From the NCBI RefSeq assembly GCF_019746665.1, contig NZ_JAIERS010000012.1, positions 124,001 to 188,000 on the forward strand: DNA of 64,000 nt, read 5' to 3'. Shown one piece after another: positions 33,845 to 43,703 of the stretch; the first letter of the stretch is position 1; each line of letters starts with the position of its first letter. The notes under the pieces are model-generated. The model searched no databases, was not told where the DNA came from, and saw nothing but the letters and a program-made list of their open reading frames with translations. Source of the DNA: Sphingomonas sp. Its GTDB lineage: Bacteria > Pseudomonadota > Alphaproteobacteria > Sphingomonadales > Sphingomonadaceae. A program made the translations under genes and the position numbers.

Positions 33845-35110
33845 TCAGGCGGCGCCGCCCGCCTTTTCCTTCTTGGCGTAGACGCGCACCGGCTCCTTGC
33901 GGCCATCGACCACGTCCTTGTCGATCATCACCTGATCGACGCCGTCCATGCTCGGCAGATCGAACATCGTGTCGAGCAGGATGCCCTCCAGAATCGAGCG
34001 CAGCCCGCGCGCGCCGGTCTTGCGGTCGATCGCGCGCTTGGCGACCGTCACCAGCGCATCGTCGGTGAAGCCGAGGTCGACGCTCTCCATGTCGAACAGC
34101 TTCTGATACTGCTTCACCAGCGCGTTCTTGGGTTCGGTGAGGATCTTCACCAGCGCCGGCACGTCGAGATCTTCCAGTGTCGCGATCACCGGCAGGCGGC
34201 CGACGAATTCGGGGATGAGGCCGAACTTCAGCAGATCCTCGGGCTCGACATTCTTCAGCACCTCGCCGGTGCGCCGCTCCTCGGGCGCGGCGACATGCGC
34301 GCCGAAGCCGATCGACTTGCCCTGCAGGCGGTCGCCGATGATCTTCTCAAGGCCACTGAACGCGCCGCCGCAGATAAACAGGATGTTTGTGGTGTCGACC
34401 TGCAGGAACTCCTGCTGCGGATGCTTGCGCCCGCCCTGGGGCGGCACGCTCGCGGTGGTGCCTTCCATCAGCTTCAAGAGCGCCTGCTGCACGCCCTCGC
34501 CCGAAACGTCGCGGGTGATCGAGGGATTTTCCGCCTTGCGGCTGATCTTGTCGATCTCGTCGATATAGACGATGCCGCGCTGGGCGCGTTCGACATTATA
34601 GTCAGACGCCTGAAGCAGCTTGAGGATGATGTTCTCGACGTCCTCGCCGACATAGCCCGCCTCGGTCAGCGTCGTCGCGTCGGCCATCGTGAAGGGCACG
34701 TCGAGGATGCGCGCGAGCGTCTGTGCGAGCAGGGTCTTGCCGCAGCCGGTTGGCCCGATCAGCAGGATGTTCGACTTGGCGAGCTCGACATCGGCGCCCT
34801 TCTGGCCGTGATTGAGGCGCTTGTAATGGTTGTGCACCGCCACCGAGAGCACGCGCTTGGCGCGGCTCTGGCCGATCACATAATCATCGAGCACGTCGCA
34901 GATTTCCTGCGGGCTCGGCACCCCCCCGTCCTTCTTGGAGACCAGGGCGGACTTGGTTTCCTCGCGGATGATGTCGTTGCACAGGTCGACGCATTCATCG
35001 CAGATGAACACCGTGGGGCCGGCGATCAGCTTGCGCACCTCGTGCTGCGATTTCCCGCAGAAGGAGCAATAGAGGGTGCTCTTGGTATCGCCACCGGTCA
35101 TTTTAGGCAT
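33845..35110 (-). CDS. clpX: ATP-dependent Clp protease ATP-binding subunit ClpX
   Basis: This 421-aa unfoldase has the zinc-binding domain (YCSFCGKSQ and [10 protein letters not shown]), Walker A ([18 protein letters not shown]), Walker B ([11 protein letters not shown]), the pore loop region and sensor 2 ([11 protein letters not shown]). It feeds substrates to ClpP. It follows clpP by about 100 bases on the same strand, the usual order. Confidence 0.97.
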   Translation of the reverse strand: MPKMTGGDTKSTLYCSFCGKSQHEVRKLIAGPTVFICDECVDLCNDIIREETKSALVSKKDGGVPSPQEICDVLDDYVIGQSRAKRVLSVAVHNHYKRLNHGQKGADVELAKSNILLIGPTGCGKTLLAQTLARILDVPFTMADATTLTEAGYVGEDVENIILKLLQASDYNVERAQRGIVYIDEIDKISRKAENPSITRDVSGEGVQQALLKLMEGTTASVPPQGGRKHPQQEFLQVDTTNILFICGGAFSGLEKIIGDRLQGKSIGFGAHVAAPEERRTGEVLKNVEPEDLLKFGLIPEFVGRLPVIATLEDLDVPALVKILTEPKNALVKQYQKLFDMESVDLGFTDDALVTVAKRAIDRKTGARGLRSILEGILLDTMFDLPSMDGVDQVMIDKDVVDGRKEPVRVYAKKEKAGGAA

Positions 35111-35213
35111 TCACAACATCCTTCGCGCCAACGGCGCGGCCAAGAGGCAGCTAGCATAGCCTGCCCCGCTTCAATCGGACAATCACCAAAATCCGGTTTA
35201 TGCGCTAGCCCCT

Positions 35214-35840
35214 TCAGGCAGCCGCTGCCTCGTCCGCCGGCACCGGCCGCTTGTCGAACACTTCATCGATCAACCCAAATGCCTTGGCCTCGTCCGCCGC
35301 AAGAAACTTGTCGCGCTCCATCGCGGTTTCAATGACATCAAGCGGCTGCCCGGTATATTTTGCGTAAAGTTCGTTCATCCGGTGCCGGATGCGCAGAATT
35401 TCCTTGGCCTGGATCTCGATATCGCTCGCCTGGCCCTGCGCCCCGCCCGAGGGCTGGTGCATCATAATCCGCGAGTTGGTGAGCGCGACGCGCATCCCCG
35501 GCTCGCCGCTCGCCAGCAGGAAGCTGCCCATCGAGGCCGCCTGGCCGATGCAGACGGTGCCGACGCGCGGGCGGATATACTGCATCGTGTCATGGATCGC
35601 CATGCCGGCGGTCACCACCCCACCGGGCGAGTTGATGTACATGAAGATGTCGCGCTTGGGGTTCTCGCTCTCCAGGAACAGCAGCTGCGCGGTGATGAGC
35701 GAGGCCATGTGATCCTCGACCACCCCGGTCACGAACACGATCCGTTCGCGCAGCAGCCGCGAATAGATGTCGAAGCTGCGCTCGCCGCGGTTCGATTGTT
35801 CGATAACGATGGGAACCAGCGAGTCGTGAAGCGGATGCAT
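35214..35840 (-). CDS. clpP: ATP-dependent Clp protease proteolytic subunit ClpP
   Basis: This 208-aa serine protease has the catalytic Ser in [11 protein letters not shown], His in [11 protein letters not shown] and Asp in [37 protein letters not shown] is the substrate-strand region. It forms the double heptamer that ClpX caps. It is divergent from a second clpP-like gene at 35973. Confidence 0.97.
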   Translation of the reverse strand: MHPLHDSLVPIVIEQSNRGERSFDIYSRLLRERIVFVTGVVEDHMASLITAQLLFLESENPKRDIFMYINSPGGVVTAGMAIHDTMQYIRPRVGTVCIGQAASMGSFLLASGEPGMRVALTNSRIMMHQPSGGAQGQASDIEIQAKEILRIRHRMNELYAKYTGQPLDVIETAMERDKFLAADEAKAFGLIDEVFDKRPVPADEAAAA

Positions 35841-35888
35841 GTGATGTCCTTGTTGTCAGCCAAGCCTATATCTGGTGCTCGCGGCGAG

Positions 35889-35919
35889 CGCGCAAGCCCC
35901 CGGGAGGCTCCCTTGCGCG
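35889..35919. repeat. Inverted repeat in the clpP/clpP2 divergent gap
   Basis: The arms cgcgcaag (35889-35896) and cttgcgcg (35912-35919) are perfect complements around a 15-base GC-rich core. It lies midway between two divergent start codons, so it may be a regulatory dyad or part of a repeat. No heat-shock type promoter was resolved. Confidence 0.4.
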
Positions 35920-35972
35920 GGCGATGGGGCGGGGCTACCTCAGGCGGCGAAAACCGCCAAGAAGGAAACTCC

Positions 35973-36590
35973 ATGTTCGATCGCGCTTTCCCGCCCTTCC
36001 GCCTCGACGACGAAGACGAGCAGGAGGAGCGTGCCGAAGGCGGCAATGGCGTGCTGATGGCCAAGTTCCTGGAAGCGCGCACGGTGCTGATCTTCGGCGG
36101 CATCGACCAGCGCCTCGCCCAGCGCGTGTCGGCGCAATTGCTCTACCTCGATCATATCAGCCACGATCCGATCAAGATCTTCGTGAACTCGCCCGGGGGC
36201 CATGTCGAATCGGGGGACACGATACACGATCTGATCGAGTTCATCGCCAGCCCCGTCGCGGTGATCGGCACCGGCTGGGTGGCGAGCGCGGGCACGCACA
36301 TCTTCCTGGGCGCCGCCAAGGAACGGCGTTTCTGCCTGCCCAACACCCGCTTCCTGATCCACCAGCCCTCGGGCGGCGCCGGTGGTCGCGCGACCGATAT
36401 CGCGATCCAGGCGAAGGAAATCGTCAAGATGCGCGAGCGTCTGGCGCGGGTGATTTCGGAGAAGACCGGCCAGCCGGTCGAGCGCGTGCGCGAAGATATC
36501 GAGCGCGATTATTGGATGACCACCGACGAGGCCAAGGAATACGGTATCCTCGGCACCGTGATCAGCAGCATTTCCGAGATCAAGTTCTAA
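35973..36590 (+). CDS. ClpP-like second proteolytic subunit
   Basis: This 205-aa protein is clearly a ClpP homologue but diverged from the neighbour. The Ser lies in GWVASAGTHIFLG where ClpP has QAASMGS, the His in FLIHQPSGGAGG and an Asp in IERDYWMTTDEAKEYGI, so all three catalytic positions are kept. The N-terminus is long, acidic and Glu-rich (FRLDDEDEQEERAEGG). It may form mixed or separate rings with ClpP, or act on its own substrates. The ATG follows GAAGGAAACTCC. Confidence 0.9.
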   Translation: MFDRAFPPFRLDDEDEQEERAEGGNGVLMAKFLEARTVLIFGGIDQRLAQRVSAQLLYLDHISHDPIKIFVNSPGGHVESGDTIHDLIEFIASPVAVIGTGWVASAGTHIFLGAAKERRFCLPNTRFLIHQPSGGAGGRATDIAIQAKEIVKMRERLARVISEKTGQPVERVREDIERDYWMTTDEAKEYGILGTVISSISEIKF

Positions 36591-36608
36591 ACGGTCACGG
36601 CCAACGCG

Positions 36609-36633
36609 CCCGCCGACCCCGAGGGGCGGCGGG
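36609..36633. terminator. Possible bidirectional hairpin between clpP2 and a thioesterase gene
   Basis: The arms cccgccg (36609-36615) and cggcggg (36627-36633) are perfect complements, with inner cccc/gggg pairing. It sits between convergent genes but lacks a T-tract on either strand. Confidence 0.35.
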
Positions 36634-36639
36634 TGTCGT

Positions 36640-37050
36640 TCAGCGCGGGTCGCTTCGCCCGAAGAAGCGCTCGATCACGCTTTCGGCGAGCCGCGCGGGG
36701 CGGAGCGTCGCCGCGTCGACACAGCACCAGCTCGACCGGACTTCGGCGAGCACCTCCTCGCCGCGCTTGATGATCGTCTGATAGAAGGCACGCGCGCCGT
36801 GGACCTTTTCCAGCAGCACGGTCGCGACGACATCGTCCTGCAGGAAAGCGGGCTTGCGATAGGTGATCTCGTGCTTCAGCGCGACCCACAGATGCTGCGC
36901 GATCGCCTCGGTCGGCGCGAGCTGGCGCCAGTGGGATAGCACCGCTTCCTGCACCCATTTCAAATAGCTGGCATTGTTCACATGCCCCATGAAATCAATG
37001 TCGTGGGGGTCGATCTCGATCCGGTAGGCATGGGGCGCGGGGGTGGACAT
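36640..37050 (-). CDS. Acyl-CoA thioesterase, 4HBT (YbgC-like) hotdog
   Basis: This 136-aa protein has the hotdog motif IDPHDIDFMGHVNNASYLKW, with Asp and the GHVNN helix of the 4-hydroxybenzoyl-CoA thioesterase/YbgC class. It hydrolyses acyl-CoA thioesters; the substrate is not predictable. It is convergent with clpP2. Confidence 0.88.
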   Translation of the reverse strand: MSTPAPHAYRIEIDPHDIDFMGHVNNASYLKWVQEAVLSHWRQLAPTEAIAQHLWVALKHEITYRKPAFLQDDVVATVLLEKVHGARAFYQTIIKRGEEVLAEVRSSWCCVDAATLRPARLAESVIERFFGRSDPR

Positions 37051-37073
37051 AGCCTCAGCCTAACGCGCAAGGA

Positions 37074-38474
37074 TTAACTTGGCGACGCGACCGCCGAATT
37101 TTTTTCGCGTGCTTCGTCATCACCGCCCTGCCGGCCCTTGAGCAGCAGCGTCGCCCGCAGCCCGGGCGCGTTATCGCCGATGATCAACTGGCCATGATGC
37201 GCCGCGGCGATCGCCACGACCAGGTTCAGCCCCAGTCCGTGGCCCCCTTCCCCACGGCTGGGATCGAGCCGGACGAAGCGGCGGACGACCCGCGCGCGAT
37301 CCTTTTCGGGGACACCCGGGCCATTATCGGCCACCACCACCTCCACCGCGTCGGGTCCGGCGCCGCGCGCCGCCAGGAAGATATGGGTGCCAATCGGCGT
37401 GTGGCGCTGGGCGTTATCGAGCAGGTTGATAAGCCCCTGGGCGATCAGTTCCCGGTCCCCGCGCACCGCCAGATGAGGCGCGATGTCGGCCGTGATCGAT
37501 CGGCCGCCGTCGGTTACCGCCGGCACATAGGCCTCGTGCAGATCCTCGACCAGACGGCTGACATCGACCAGCGTGAAACCACGCCGCAGCGCGCCGCCCT
37601 CGACTTCGGAAATGCGCAGGATCGCCGCGAACAGCTTCAACAGATCGTCGCTCTGCTTCAGCGCGCGTTCGAGCGCGGCGCGCTGAACCTCGGGATCGCC
37701 CGCCGCTTCGCCGGTGCCGAGCGCGAGCTCCACCTCGCCGCGCAGCCGGGCGAGCGGCGTGCGCAGATCGTGGGCGACGTCGCTCGACACCTGGCGAAGG
37801 TTCTCGAGCAGCTGCACGATCCGATCGAGCATCGCGTTGAGCGCCATGCCCAGCCGATCGAACTCGTCGCCGCGGGGCGAGACGGGCACGCGCCGCTCGA
37901 AATTACCGCGCGCGATCGCCTCGGCGGTCTCGCCCACGGTTTCGAGCCGCTCCCGCAGATAGCCGCCCAACAGGATCGCGCCGACCACGCCGACGATGAT
38001 CGCGATCCCCATCGCCGCGAGCGTCAACTCCAGGATGATCCGTTCGACCGCACCCAGCGCATCGCCATCAACCGCGACCACCAGCCGGTTGCCGCGCCGC
38101 AAGGGTTCGACGAGCAAGCGGGTGGGGCCGGTCGAGAGCGTCACCCAATGAAAGCCCCTGGCGGGGAGCGGCATCATCGTGAGCGTGCCGGCGCGCGGTC
38201 GGCCGTCAGGCCCGTAGAGGCCGTAGATGAAGGTGTTGGTGCCCCCGGCGCGCGCCCGCGCGTCGATCGTCGCGGCGAGTTCAGCCAAGTCGCCACCATC
38301 GTGTTCGACGATCAACTCGGCGGCTTCGAGCCGGAGCGTTTCGTCCTGCTGATGGCCGATCTGGCGATCCGCCGCGAAATAGACCGCGACGCCGAGCGCC
38401 GCGATCGTCAAGGCGAAGATCGCGGCGTAAACAAAGGCAATACGATAGGCGGCGCTCGCGAGGAGCCTAGTCAT
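37074..38474 (-). CDS. Sensor histidine kinase
   Basis: This 466-aa membrane kinase has two helices (about residues 10-32 and 150-172) flanking a periplasmic sensor region, a HAMP domain, the H-box SSDVAHDLRTPLARLR (His) and a HATPase with LINLLDNAQRHTP, VADNGPGVPEKD and GGHGLGLNLVVAIA. The overall type is QseC/CzcS-like; the signal is unknown. Its start overlaps the response-regulator stop by 8 nt. Confidence 0.92.
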   Translation of the reverse strand: MTRLLASAAYRIAFVYAAIFALTIAALGVAVYFAADRQIGHQQDETLRLEAAELIVEHDGGDLAELAATIDARARAGGTNTFIYGLYGPDGRPRAGTLTMMPLPARGFHWVTLSTGPTRLLVEPLRRGNRLVVAVDGDALGAVERIILELTLAAMGIAIIVGVVGAILLGGYLRERLETVGETAEAIARGNFERRVPVSPRGDEFDRLGMALNAMLDRIVQLLENLRQVSSDVAHDLRTPLARLRGEVELALGTGEAAGDPEVQRAALERALKQSDDLLKLFAAILRISEVEGGALRRGFTLVDVSRLVEDLHEAYVPAVTDGGRSITADIAPHLAVRGDRELIAQGLINLLDNAQRHTPIGTHIFLAARGAGPDAVEVVVADNGPGVPEKDRARVVRRFVRLDPSRGEGGHGLGLNLVVAIAAAHHGQLIIGDNAPGLRATLLLKGRQGGDDEAREKNSAVASPS

Positions 38475-39144
38475 CCGCGCGCATACGATAGCCCACGCCG
38501 CGCAGCGTCTGGATCGGATCGTTGTCGAAGCCTTCGTTCAGCTTCGAACGCAGCCGACTCAAATGGCTTTCGACGATGTTGGTCTGTGGATCGAAGTGGA
38601 AACCCCAGACGAGTTCCAGGAACATCGTGCGGGTGACGACCTTGCCCGCATGGCGCATCAACTGTTCGAGCAGCGAGAATTCGCGCGGCTGGAGGTGGAT
38701 CTCCCGCCCCTCGCGCCGGACCTCGCGCTTGATCAGGTCCATCTCGATGCCGGCGACCGCGAGCCGGGTTTGCGAGTCGCTGATCGGGGGCCGGCGCATA
38801 AGCGCCGAGAGCCGTGCGGTAAGCTCTGGAAAAGCAAAGGGTTTGACGAGATAATCATCGGCCCCCGCCTCCAACCCTGAGACGCGGTCCATGATTCCGC
38901 CAAGCGCGGTGAGCATCAGCACCGGCGTCGAAATCCCCGCCGCGCGCCAGCGGGTGAGCACTTCGACGCCATCAATCCCGGGCAGCATCCGATCGAGCAC
39001 GACGACGTCGAAACTGTCCGTCCCGCCAGTCTTCAGCGCATCGTCGCCCGTCGCCGCGCGGGTGACTTGGTGGCCCAGATCAACCAGCCCCTGTTCTACC
39101 AGCCGGGCGGTGACTTCATCGTCTTCAGCAAGGAGTATTTTCAT
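38467..39144 (-). CDS. OmpR-family response regulator
   Basis: This 225-aa protein has a receiver (Asp in VVVLDRMLPGIDG) and a winged-helix C-terminal domain (LQPREFSLLEQLMRHAGKVV, NIVESHLSRLRSKL). It pairs with the kinase downstream. The ATG at 39144 follows CAAGGAGTATTTTC and gives MKILLAEDDE. The longer frame toward 39495 overlaps the next gene and is not used. Confidence 0.93.
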   Translation of the reverse strand: MKILLAEDDEVTARLVEQGLVDLGHQVTRAATGDDALKTGGTDSFDVVVLDRMLPGIDGVEVLTRWRAAGISTPVLMLTALGGIMDRVSGLEAGADDYLVKPFAFPELTARLSALMRRPPISDSQTRLAVAGIEMDLIKREVRREGREIHLQPREFSLLEQLMRHAGKVVTRTMFLELVWGFHFDPQTNIVESHLSRLRSKLNEGFDNDPIQTLRGVGYRMRADD

Positions 39145-39221
39145 GCTGTTTTGGTAACGCAAGCCTTGCCGAAGTCGCGATTTTTCTTCCCAATGTAGAT
39201 GAACATTCGCTTCCGGCGGGC

Positions 39222-39698
39222 TCAGGGAACCGCTTCCTGCGGCTCCACGCCCCAAAGCCGATTGGCCTCGACATAGCCAACCCGGCCATGCACGTCGAAC
39301 AGGCACCAGCCGCGCGCGCACTTGCTTAGCCGGCCCACGACGCCCGGCGCCGCGCGGTAGAGCAGCTTCGCGCCCGGATCGGGCGTCGCATGGAGCGGCG
39401 CCTCGCTGCCCAGCACGATCGCGGTGCGATCGTCCGACAGCAAATTGCCCTGCATCCAGCCGGTGGTGCCGCCGGGGTCTTCGACCTTGCGCCACTCCTT
39501 ATAGCTATCGAGCACGCGCACCGGCAGATCGGGGCGGACGTAAAGCCAGCTCGCCGGATAGTTGCGTCCCGGTCCCTTGCGCATCCGCGCCTTGGTCGCG
39601 CGGATCGACGCGAAATAGGGGTAGGCGCGCTTCTGCGCCTCGGCCGCGGGGGCCGCGACGAGCCCCGTGGCGGCAAGCACAAGCATCAGGCGACGCAT
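39222..39698 (-). CDS. Secreted SH3-domain protein
   Basis: This 158-aa protein has a signal peptide (MRRLMLVLAATGLVAAPAAE) and two SH3-like units of the SH3_4 type (ATKARMRKGPGRNYPASWLY, and EAPLHATPDPGAKLLYRAAP). ARGWCLFDVHGRVGYVEANR is the typical ending. It likely acts in the periplasm at the wall; its ligand is unknown. It is divergent from the dehydrogenase gene at 39770. Confidence 0.83.
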   Translation of the reverse strand: MRRLMLVLAATGLVAAPAAEAQKRAYPYFASIRATKARMRKGPGRNYPASWLYVRPDLPVRVLDSYKEWRKVEDPGGTTGWMQGNLLSDDRTAIVLGSEAPLHATPDPGAKLLYRAAPGVVGRLSKCARGWCLFDVHGRVGYVEANRLWGVEPQEAVP

Positions 39699-39769
39699 GG
39701 TCCGATCCTTTACCATCTGTCCGCAAACACCGTTGACGCAAAGCCCGCCGCTCGCCAAGCCTGAAACCC

Positions 39770-40780
39770 ATGCCCGATTTGAGACGCCCGCTGGCCAAGG
39801 TGCCCAATCCCAGGGTGATTGTGACGCGCGATCTGGCGAACGTGACGATGGACCGGATGGCGGAGCTGTTCGACGTCTCGCTCAACCGCGCCGACATCGC
39901 CTTCACCCGCGATCAGCTCGCCCAGGCGATGCGCGACTGCGACGTGCTGGTGCCGACGGTGACCGACGAGATCGACGCGGGGCTGATCGAGCAGGCCGGC
40001 GACCGGCTCGGGCTGATCGCCAATTTCGGCGCGGGGGTGAACCATATCGACCTCAGCGCCTGCCGCCGGCGCGGGATCATCGTCACCAACACCCCCGGCG
40101 TGTTGACCGAGGATACCGCCGACATGGCGATGGCGCTGATCATCGGCGTGCCGCGGCGCCTGGCCGAAGGCGAGAAGCTCGTGCGTTCGGGCCAGTGGAA
40201 CGGCTGGAGCCCGGGGGCGATGCTCGGCCACCGCATCGGCGGCAAGGCGCTCGGCATCATCGGCATGGGGCGCATCGGCCAGGCGGTGGCGCGGCGCGCG
40301 CGCGCCTTTGGCCTGGCGATCCATTATCACAACCGCCACCGCCTGCCCAAGGTGCTGGAGGCCGAGCTGTGCGCCGAATGGCACCCGCATCTGGATGAGA
40401 TGCTGGGCGCGATCGACATCTTGACGATCCACACCCCGCGCAATCCCGACAGCGAGAATTTGCTGAGCGCCGAGCGGATCGCGCTGCTGCAGCCGCATGT
40501 CTATGTCATCAACACCTCGCGCGGCGGGATCGTCGACGAGGATGCGCTGATCGACGCGCTCGAAAGCGGGCGACTGGCGGGCGCCGGGCTCGATGTGTGG
40601 AAGCACGAGCCGGCGATCGATCCGCGCCTGCTCGCTTTGCCCAATGTCGTGATGACGCCGCATATGGGCTCCGCGACCTATGAGGGGCGGATCGCGAGCG
40701 GCGAGAAGGTGATCCGCAACATCCGCGTCTGGGCCGATGGTCACCGCCCGCCCGACATGGTGCTCGAAGGCTGGGTGTGA
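39770..40780 (+). CDS. D-2-hydroxyacid dehydrogenase (glyoxylate/hydroxypyruvate reductase type)
   Basis: This 336-aa NAD(P)-dependent enzyme has the nucleotide motif GIIGMGRIGQAVARRA, the Arg in INTSRGGIVDEDAL, the Glu in DVWKHEP and the His in MTPHMGSATYE. It reduces 2-keto acids such as glyoxylate or hydroxypyruvate. It is convergent with the RlmD-like gene, with 7 bases between their ends. Confidence 0.9.
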   Translation: MPDLRRPLAKVPNPRVIVTRDLANVTMDRMAELFDVSLNRADIAFTRDQLAQAMRDCDVLVPTVTDEIDAGLIEQAGDRLGLIANFGAGVNHIDLSACRRRGIIVTNTPGVLTEDTADMAMALIIGVPRRLAEGEKLVRSGQWNGWSPGAMLGHRIGGKALGIIGMGRIGQAVARRARAFGLAIHYHNRHRLPKVLEAELCAEWHPHLDEMLGAIDILTIHTPRNPDSENLLSAERIALLQPHVYVINTSRGGIVDEDALIDALESGRLAGAGLDVWKHEPAIDPRLLALPNVVMTPHMGSATYEGRIASGEKVIRNIRVWADGHRPPDMVLEGWV

Positions 40781-40787
40781 GCCGGCG

Positions 40788-41957
40788 CTAGCCCCGGCTC
40801 AGCCGCCCGACCAGCTCGATATGCGTCGACCAGCGGAACTGGCCGACCGGCTGGACCCAATCAAGCGTGTAGCCGCCTTCGCTCAGCACCTTAGCATCAC
40901 GCGCGAAGCTGCTGGGATTGCACGAGACATAAGCGATCACCGGCACCGCTGACCGGGCGATCGTCTCCGCCTGATCGCGCGCGCCGGCGCGGGGTGGATC
41001 GAGGACGATCGCGGCGAAGCGATCGAGCTCGGCGGGTTGCAGGGGCCGGCGGTACAGGTCGCGGTGCTCGGCGAACACCGGACGCTGCGCGCGCGCCGCC
41101 GCCGCTTTCAGCGCGAACACCGCGTCGCGCGCGGCTTCGGCCGCATAGACACGCGCCTCGAGCGCCAGCGCGAAGGTTCCGAGCCCGGCGAACAGATCGG
41201 CGATCGCGGGTGCCGCCCCCACCGCCTCGCGCACCGCGGCCACCAGCGCCGCCTCACCCTCGGGCGTCGCCTGGAGAAACGCGGCGTGCGGCAGGGAAAC
41301 AGGCACCGCGCCGAGGGTAATCGTCACCGGCCGCGGTTCCCAGCGCGTCTCGGGGCCGAGCCCGCTATCGAGGCCGAGCCGCGCGAGTCGCTGGGTCTCG
41401 GCGAAGTTGGTGAGCGCTTCGGCGGCGGCGAGCCCCTCGGCCTCGACCCCCACCAGCAACACATCCACCCCCTGGTCGACGAGCGTCAGCCGTACCTCGG
41501 CGCGGCGCTTGGGCGCGAGCCGGCCGAGCAGCCGCCGCAGCGGCGCGATCAGCGCGAACAGCTCGGGCGCGAGGATATGACATTCGGTGACATCGACCAG
41601 CTGATGGCTGCCCGCCATGCTGAACCCCAGCCGGCCGCGCTCATAATGCAGGCTCGCGCGGCGGCGCGTGCGTGGCGGCGAGAGCAGCGGCGCGCGGATC
41701 GGCGCCGCCAGTCCCTGCGCGGCGAGCGCGCTCGTCACGCGATCGGCGATGAAGTCGGCGTAACTCGCGTCATCGAGATGCTGGAGCTGGCAGCCACCGC
41801 AGTCGGGAAAGTGGCGGCACGGCGGCGTCGCCCGATGCGGCCCGGGCGTGAGCGTGCCGTCGGCCGCGAGCCAATCCCCCGGCGCGGCGAGCGGCGCGAA
41901 ACGGCCATCCTCGCTCACCCCCTCGCCCCGCGCGGCGACGCGGACGATCCGGCTCAT
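40788..41957 (-). CDS. Class I SAM-dependent rRNA methyltransferase, RlmD/TrmA family
   Basis: This 389-aa protein has a Fe-S cluster motif (CRHFPDCGGCQLQHL), a SAM site (AIADLFAGLGTFALAL) and the catalytic Cys in AYVSCNPSSFARD. It makes 5-methyluridine in 23S rRNA or tRNA. The TRAM domain at the N-terminus is short. The ATG at 41957 overlaps the nnr stop (ATGA), so translation is coupled. Confidence 0.88.
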   Translation of the reverse strand: MSRIVRVAARGEGVSEDGRFAPLAAPGDWLAADGTLTPGPHRATPPCRHFPDCGGCQLQHLDDASYADFIADRVTSALAAQGLAAPIRAPLLSPPRTRRRASLHYERGRLGFSMAGSHQLVDVTECHILAPELFALIAPLRRLLGRLAPKRRAEVRLTLVDQGVDVLLVGVEAEGLAAAEALTNFAETQRLARLGLDSGLGPETRWEPRPVTITLGAVPVSLPHAAFLQATPEGEAALVAAVREAVGAAPAIADLFAGLGTFALALEARVYAAEAARDAVFALKAAAARAQRPVFAEHRDLYRRPLQPAELDRFAAIVLDPPRAGARDQAETIARSAVPVIAYVSCNPSSFARDAKVLSEGGYTLDWVQPVGQFRWSTHIELVGRLSRG

Positions 41958-43318
41958 GGCCCCACCTCGCTCAGCGCGCGCGCCAGATCGTCGGCGATCA
42001 TGCCCGGACCAAGCAGTCGCGCGGCGGCGGCATGACGCCACACCCCGGCTTGCGCCGCCGCGAAGGAATCGCCGCCGTGTGCGAGCGCCGCGGCGATGGC
42101 GCCGGCGAGCACATCGCCCGTCCCCGCCGTCGCGAGCCACGGCACGCCGGTTTCGGTCAGCGCCGCGCGGCCATCGGGCGCGGCGATCACGGTGTCGGCG
42201 CCCTTCAACACCACCACCGCCCCCACGCGCCGGGCCGCCGCGCGCGCACGGTCGAGCTTGCTGCCGGGCATATCGCCAAACATCGCCGCGAACTCCCCCT
42301 GGTGCGGGGTGAGGATCACCGGCGACGTACGCCCCGCGAGCCGCTCGGGCGCCACCAGATGCAGCGCATCGCCATCGAGCAACAAGCGATGCGGGCTGGC
42401 GAGCGCATCGGCGAGCTTGGCCCTGGCGCGATCGTCGCGCCCGAGGCCGGGGCCGACGACCAGCACGCCGATCCGCCGATCCGCCAACGCCTCAGGCGCA
42501 TAAGGTCGCGCCACCAGCGCCGCCGGGCCGCCCTCGCCGCCCAGCAGCAGCGCATAGCCCGCCCCGCCCCGCAAGGCCGCCTCGCCCGCGAGCCGCGCCG
42601 CGCCCGGCATCGCGCCGGCGATGATCGCGACCAGCCCGCGCGTATATTTATGGTCGGTGGGGCCAAGCCGGACGGGCGCTGGCGGCGCGAGGACATGCGC
42701 CTCGCTCGTCGCGTCGACCCCGATCGGGACCAGCCGCACCGCGCCGCACTTGTCCGCCGCTGGCTGGAGCAGATGCGCGGGCTTCAACGCGCCCAGCGCC
42801 AGCGTCAGCTCGAAGCGCGGCAGCGGCGACAGCAGGGTGCCGTCGTCGCTCGCCACCCCGCTCGGCAGGTCGACCGCGATCCGGTAACTCGCGGCCGCCG
42901 CCAGCTCGGCGAGCCGCGCGGCGAGTGCCGGGTCGAGCCCGCGCGTCAGCCCCGTGCCGAACAGCGCATCGACCAGCACCGGCGCCGGCGCGACAGCTTC
43001 GATCGGCTCGACCGGCCCGCCCCACGCCGCGCGCGCGGCTTGAGCGGCGGCGGTCCTGGGCGGCGCGCTCGCCCCGACGCGCACGCGCTGCCCGCGCTCG
43101 GCCAGCCAGCGCGCGGCGACATAGCCGTCGCCGCCATTATTGCCGGAGCCACACAGGATCAGCACCTCGGCACCGCTCAACCGGCGGACCCATGCGCCGA
43201 CGGCCTCCCCCGCGCGCGCCATCAGCGTCTCGACGCTCGTCCCCGCATCGATCGCCGTGCTTTCCGCCGCGCGCATCTCGGCGGCGGTGAGGATCGGCCG
43301 CCCGGCGAGCGGCGTCAT
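41954..43318 (-). CDS. nnr: Bifunctional NAD(P)H-hydrate epimerase/dehydratase
   Basis: This 454-aa protein repairs hydrated NAD(P)H. The N-terminal YjeF_N epimerase half has LILCGSGNNGGDGYVAARWL and DALFGTGLTR; the C-terminal dehydratase half has LTPHQGEFAAMFG, VVLKGADTVIAAPDG and ATAGTGDVLAGAIAA. The ATG at 43318 gives the usual start (LTAAEMRAAE). Its start overlaps the upstream lipoprotein stop by 4 nt. Confidence 0.93.
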   Translation of the reverse strand: MTPLAGRPILTAAEMRAAESTAIDAGTSVETLMARAGEAVGAWVRRLSGAEVLILCGSGNNGGDGYVAARWLAERGQRVRVGASAPPRTAAAQAARAAWGGPVEPIEAVAPAPVLVDALFGTGLTRGLDPALAARLAELAAAASYRIAVDLPSGVASDDGTLLSPLPRFELTLALGALKPAHLLQPAADKCGAVRLVPIGVDATSEAHVLAPPAPVRLGPTDHKYTRGLVAIIAGAMPGAARLAGEAALRGGAGYALLLGGEGGPAALVARPYAPEALADRRIGVLVVGPGLGRDDRARAKLADALASPHRLLLDGDALHLVAPERLAGRTSPVILTPHQGEFAAMFGDMPGSKLDRARAAARRVGAVVVLKGADTVIAAPDGRAALTETGVPWLATAGTGDVLAGAIAAALAHGGDSFAAAQAGVWRHAAAARLLGPGMIADDLARALSEVGP

Positions 43319-43695
43319 GCCCCCGGCTTCACCGTCGCCGGCAGGCGGTAGCGGTCGCCGCCCAGGCGCACCTCGATCTCCCGCGGGCCGACCACGCGCA
43401 CCACCGCGCGCTCGGCGCCATCGGCGGCGACCACGCCGCGCCCATCCTTGGTGACGAGCAGGCGGTGGAACCCGCCATCGGGGTGCGACACCGTCAGCAC
43501 CAGCCCGTCCGGCCCCGCGACGCGATCGAGCGTGCAGGCACGGGCGAAGTCGTTCGATCCGGCGCGGGCGCAGACGATCCGGCCATTCTCCTCGGCGGCG
43601 CGCGCCTGTTGCGCCTCGGCGGATGCGAGCTTGGCGGGATCGGTCTTGGCTTCGCCACAGGCGGCGAGCGGCAGGAGCAGGAGCAGGATACGCAT
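43315..43695 (-). CDS. Small lipoprotein, unknown function
   Basis: This 126-aa protein has an N-terminal lipobox (MRILLLLLPLAACGEAK), so the cysteine at 13 is probably lipidated. The rest is charged with a beta-rich C-terminal half and no recognised family. It lies between the formylglutamate hydrolase gene and nnr, overlapping nnr by 4 nt, so it is likely co-transcribed; its role is not known. Confidence 0.72.
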   Translation of the reverse strand: MRILLLLLPLAACGEAKTDPAKLASAEAQQARAAEENGRIVCARAGSNDFARACTLDRVAGPDGLVLTVSHPDGGFHRLLVTKDGRGVVAADGAERAVVRVVGPREIEVRLGGDRYRLPATVKPGA

Positions 43696-43703
43696 GGCGG
43701 CGG

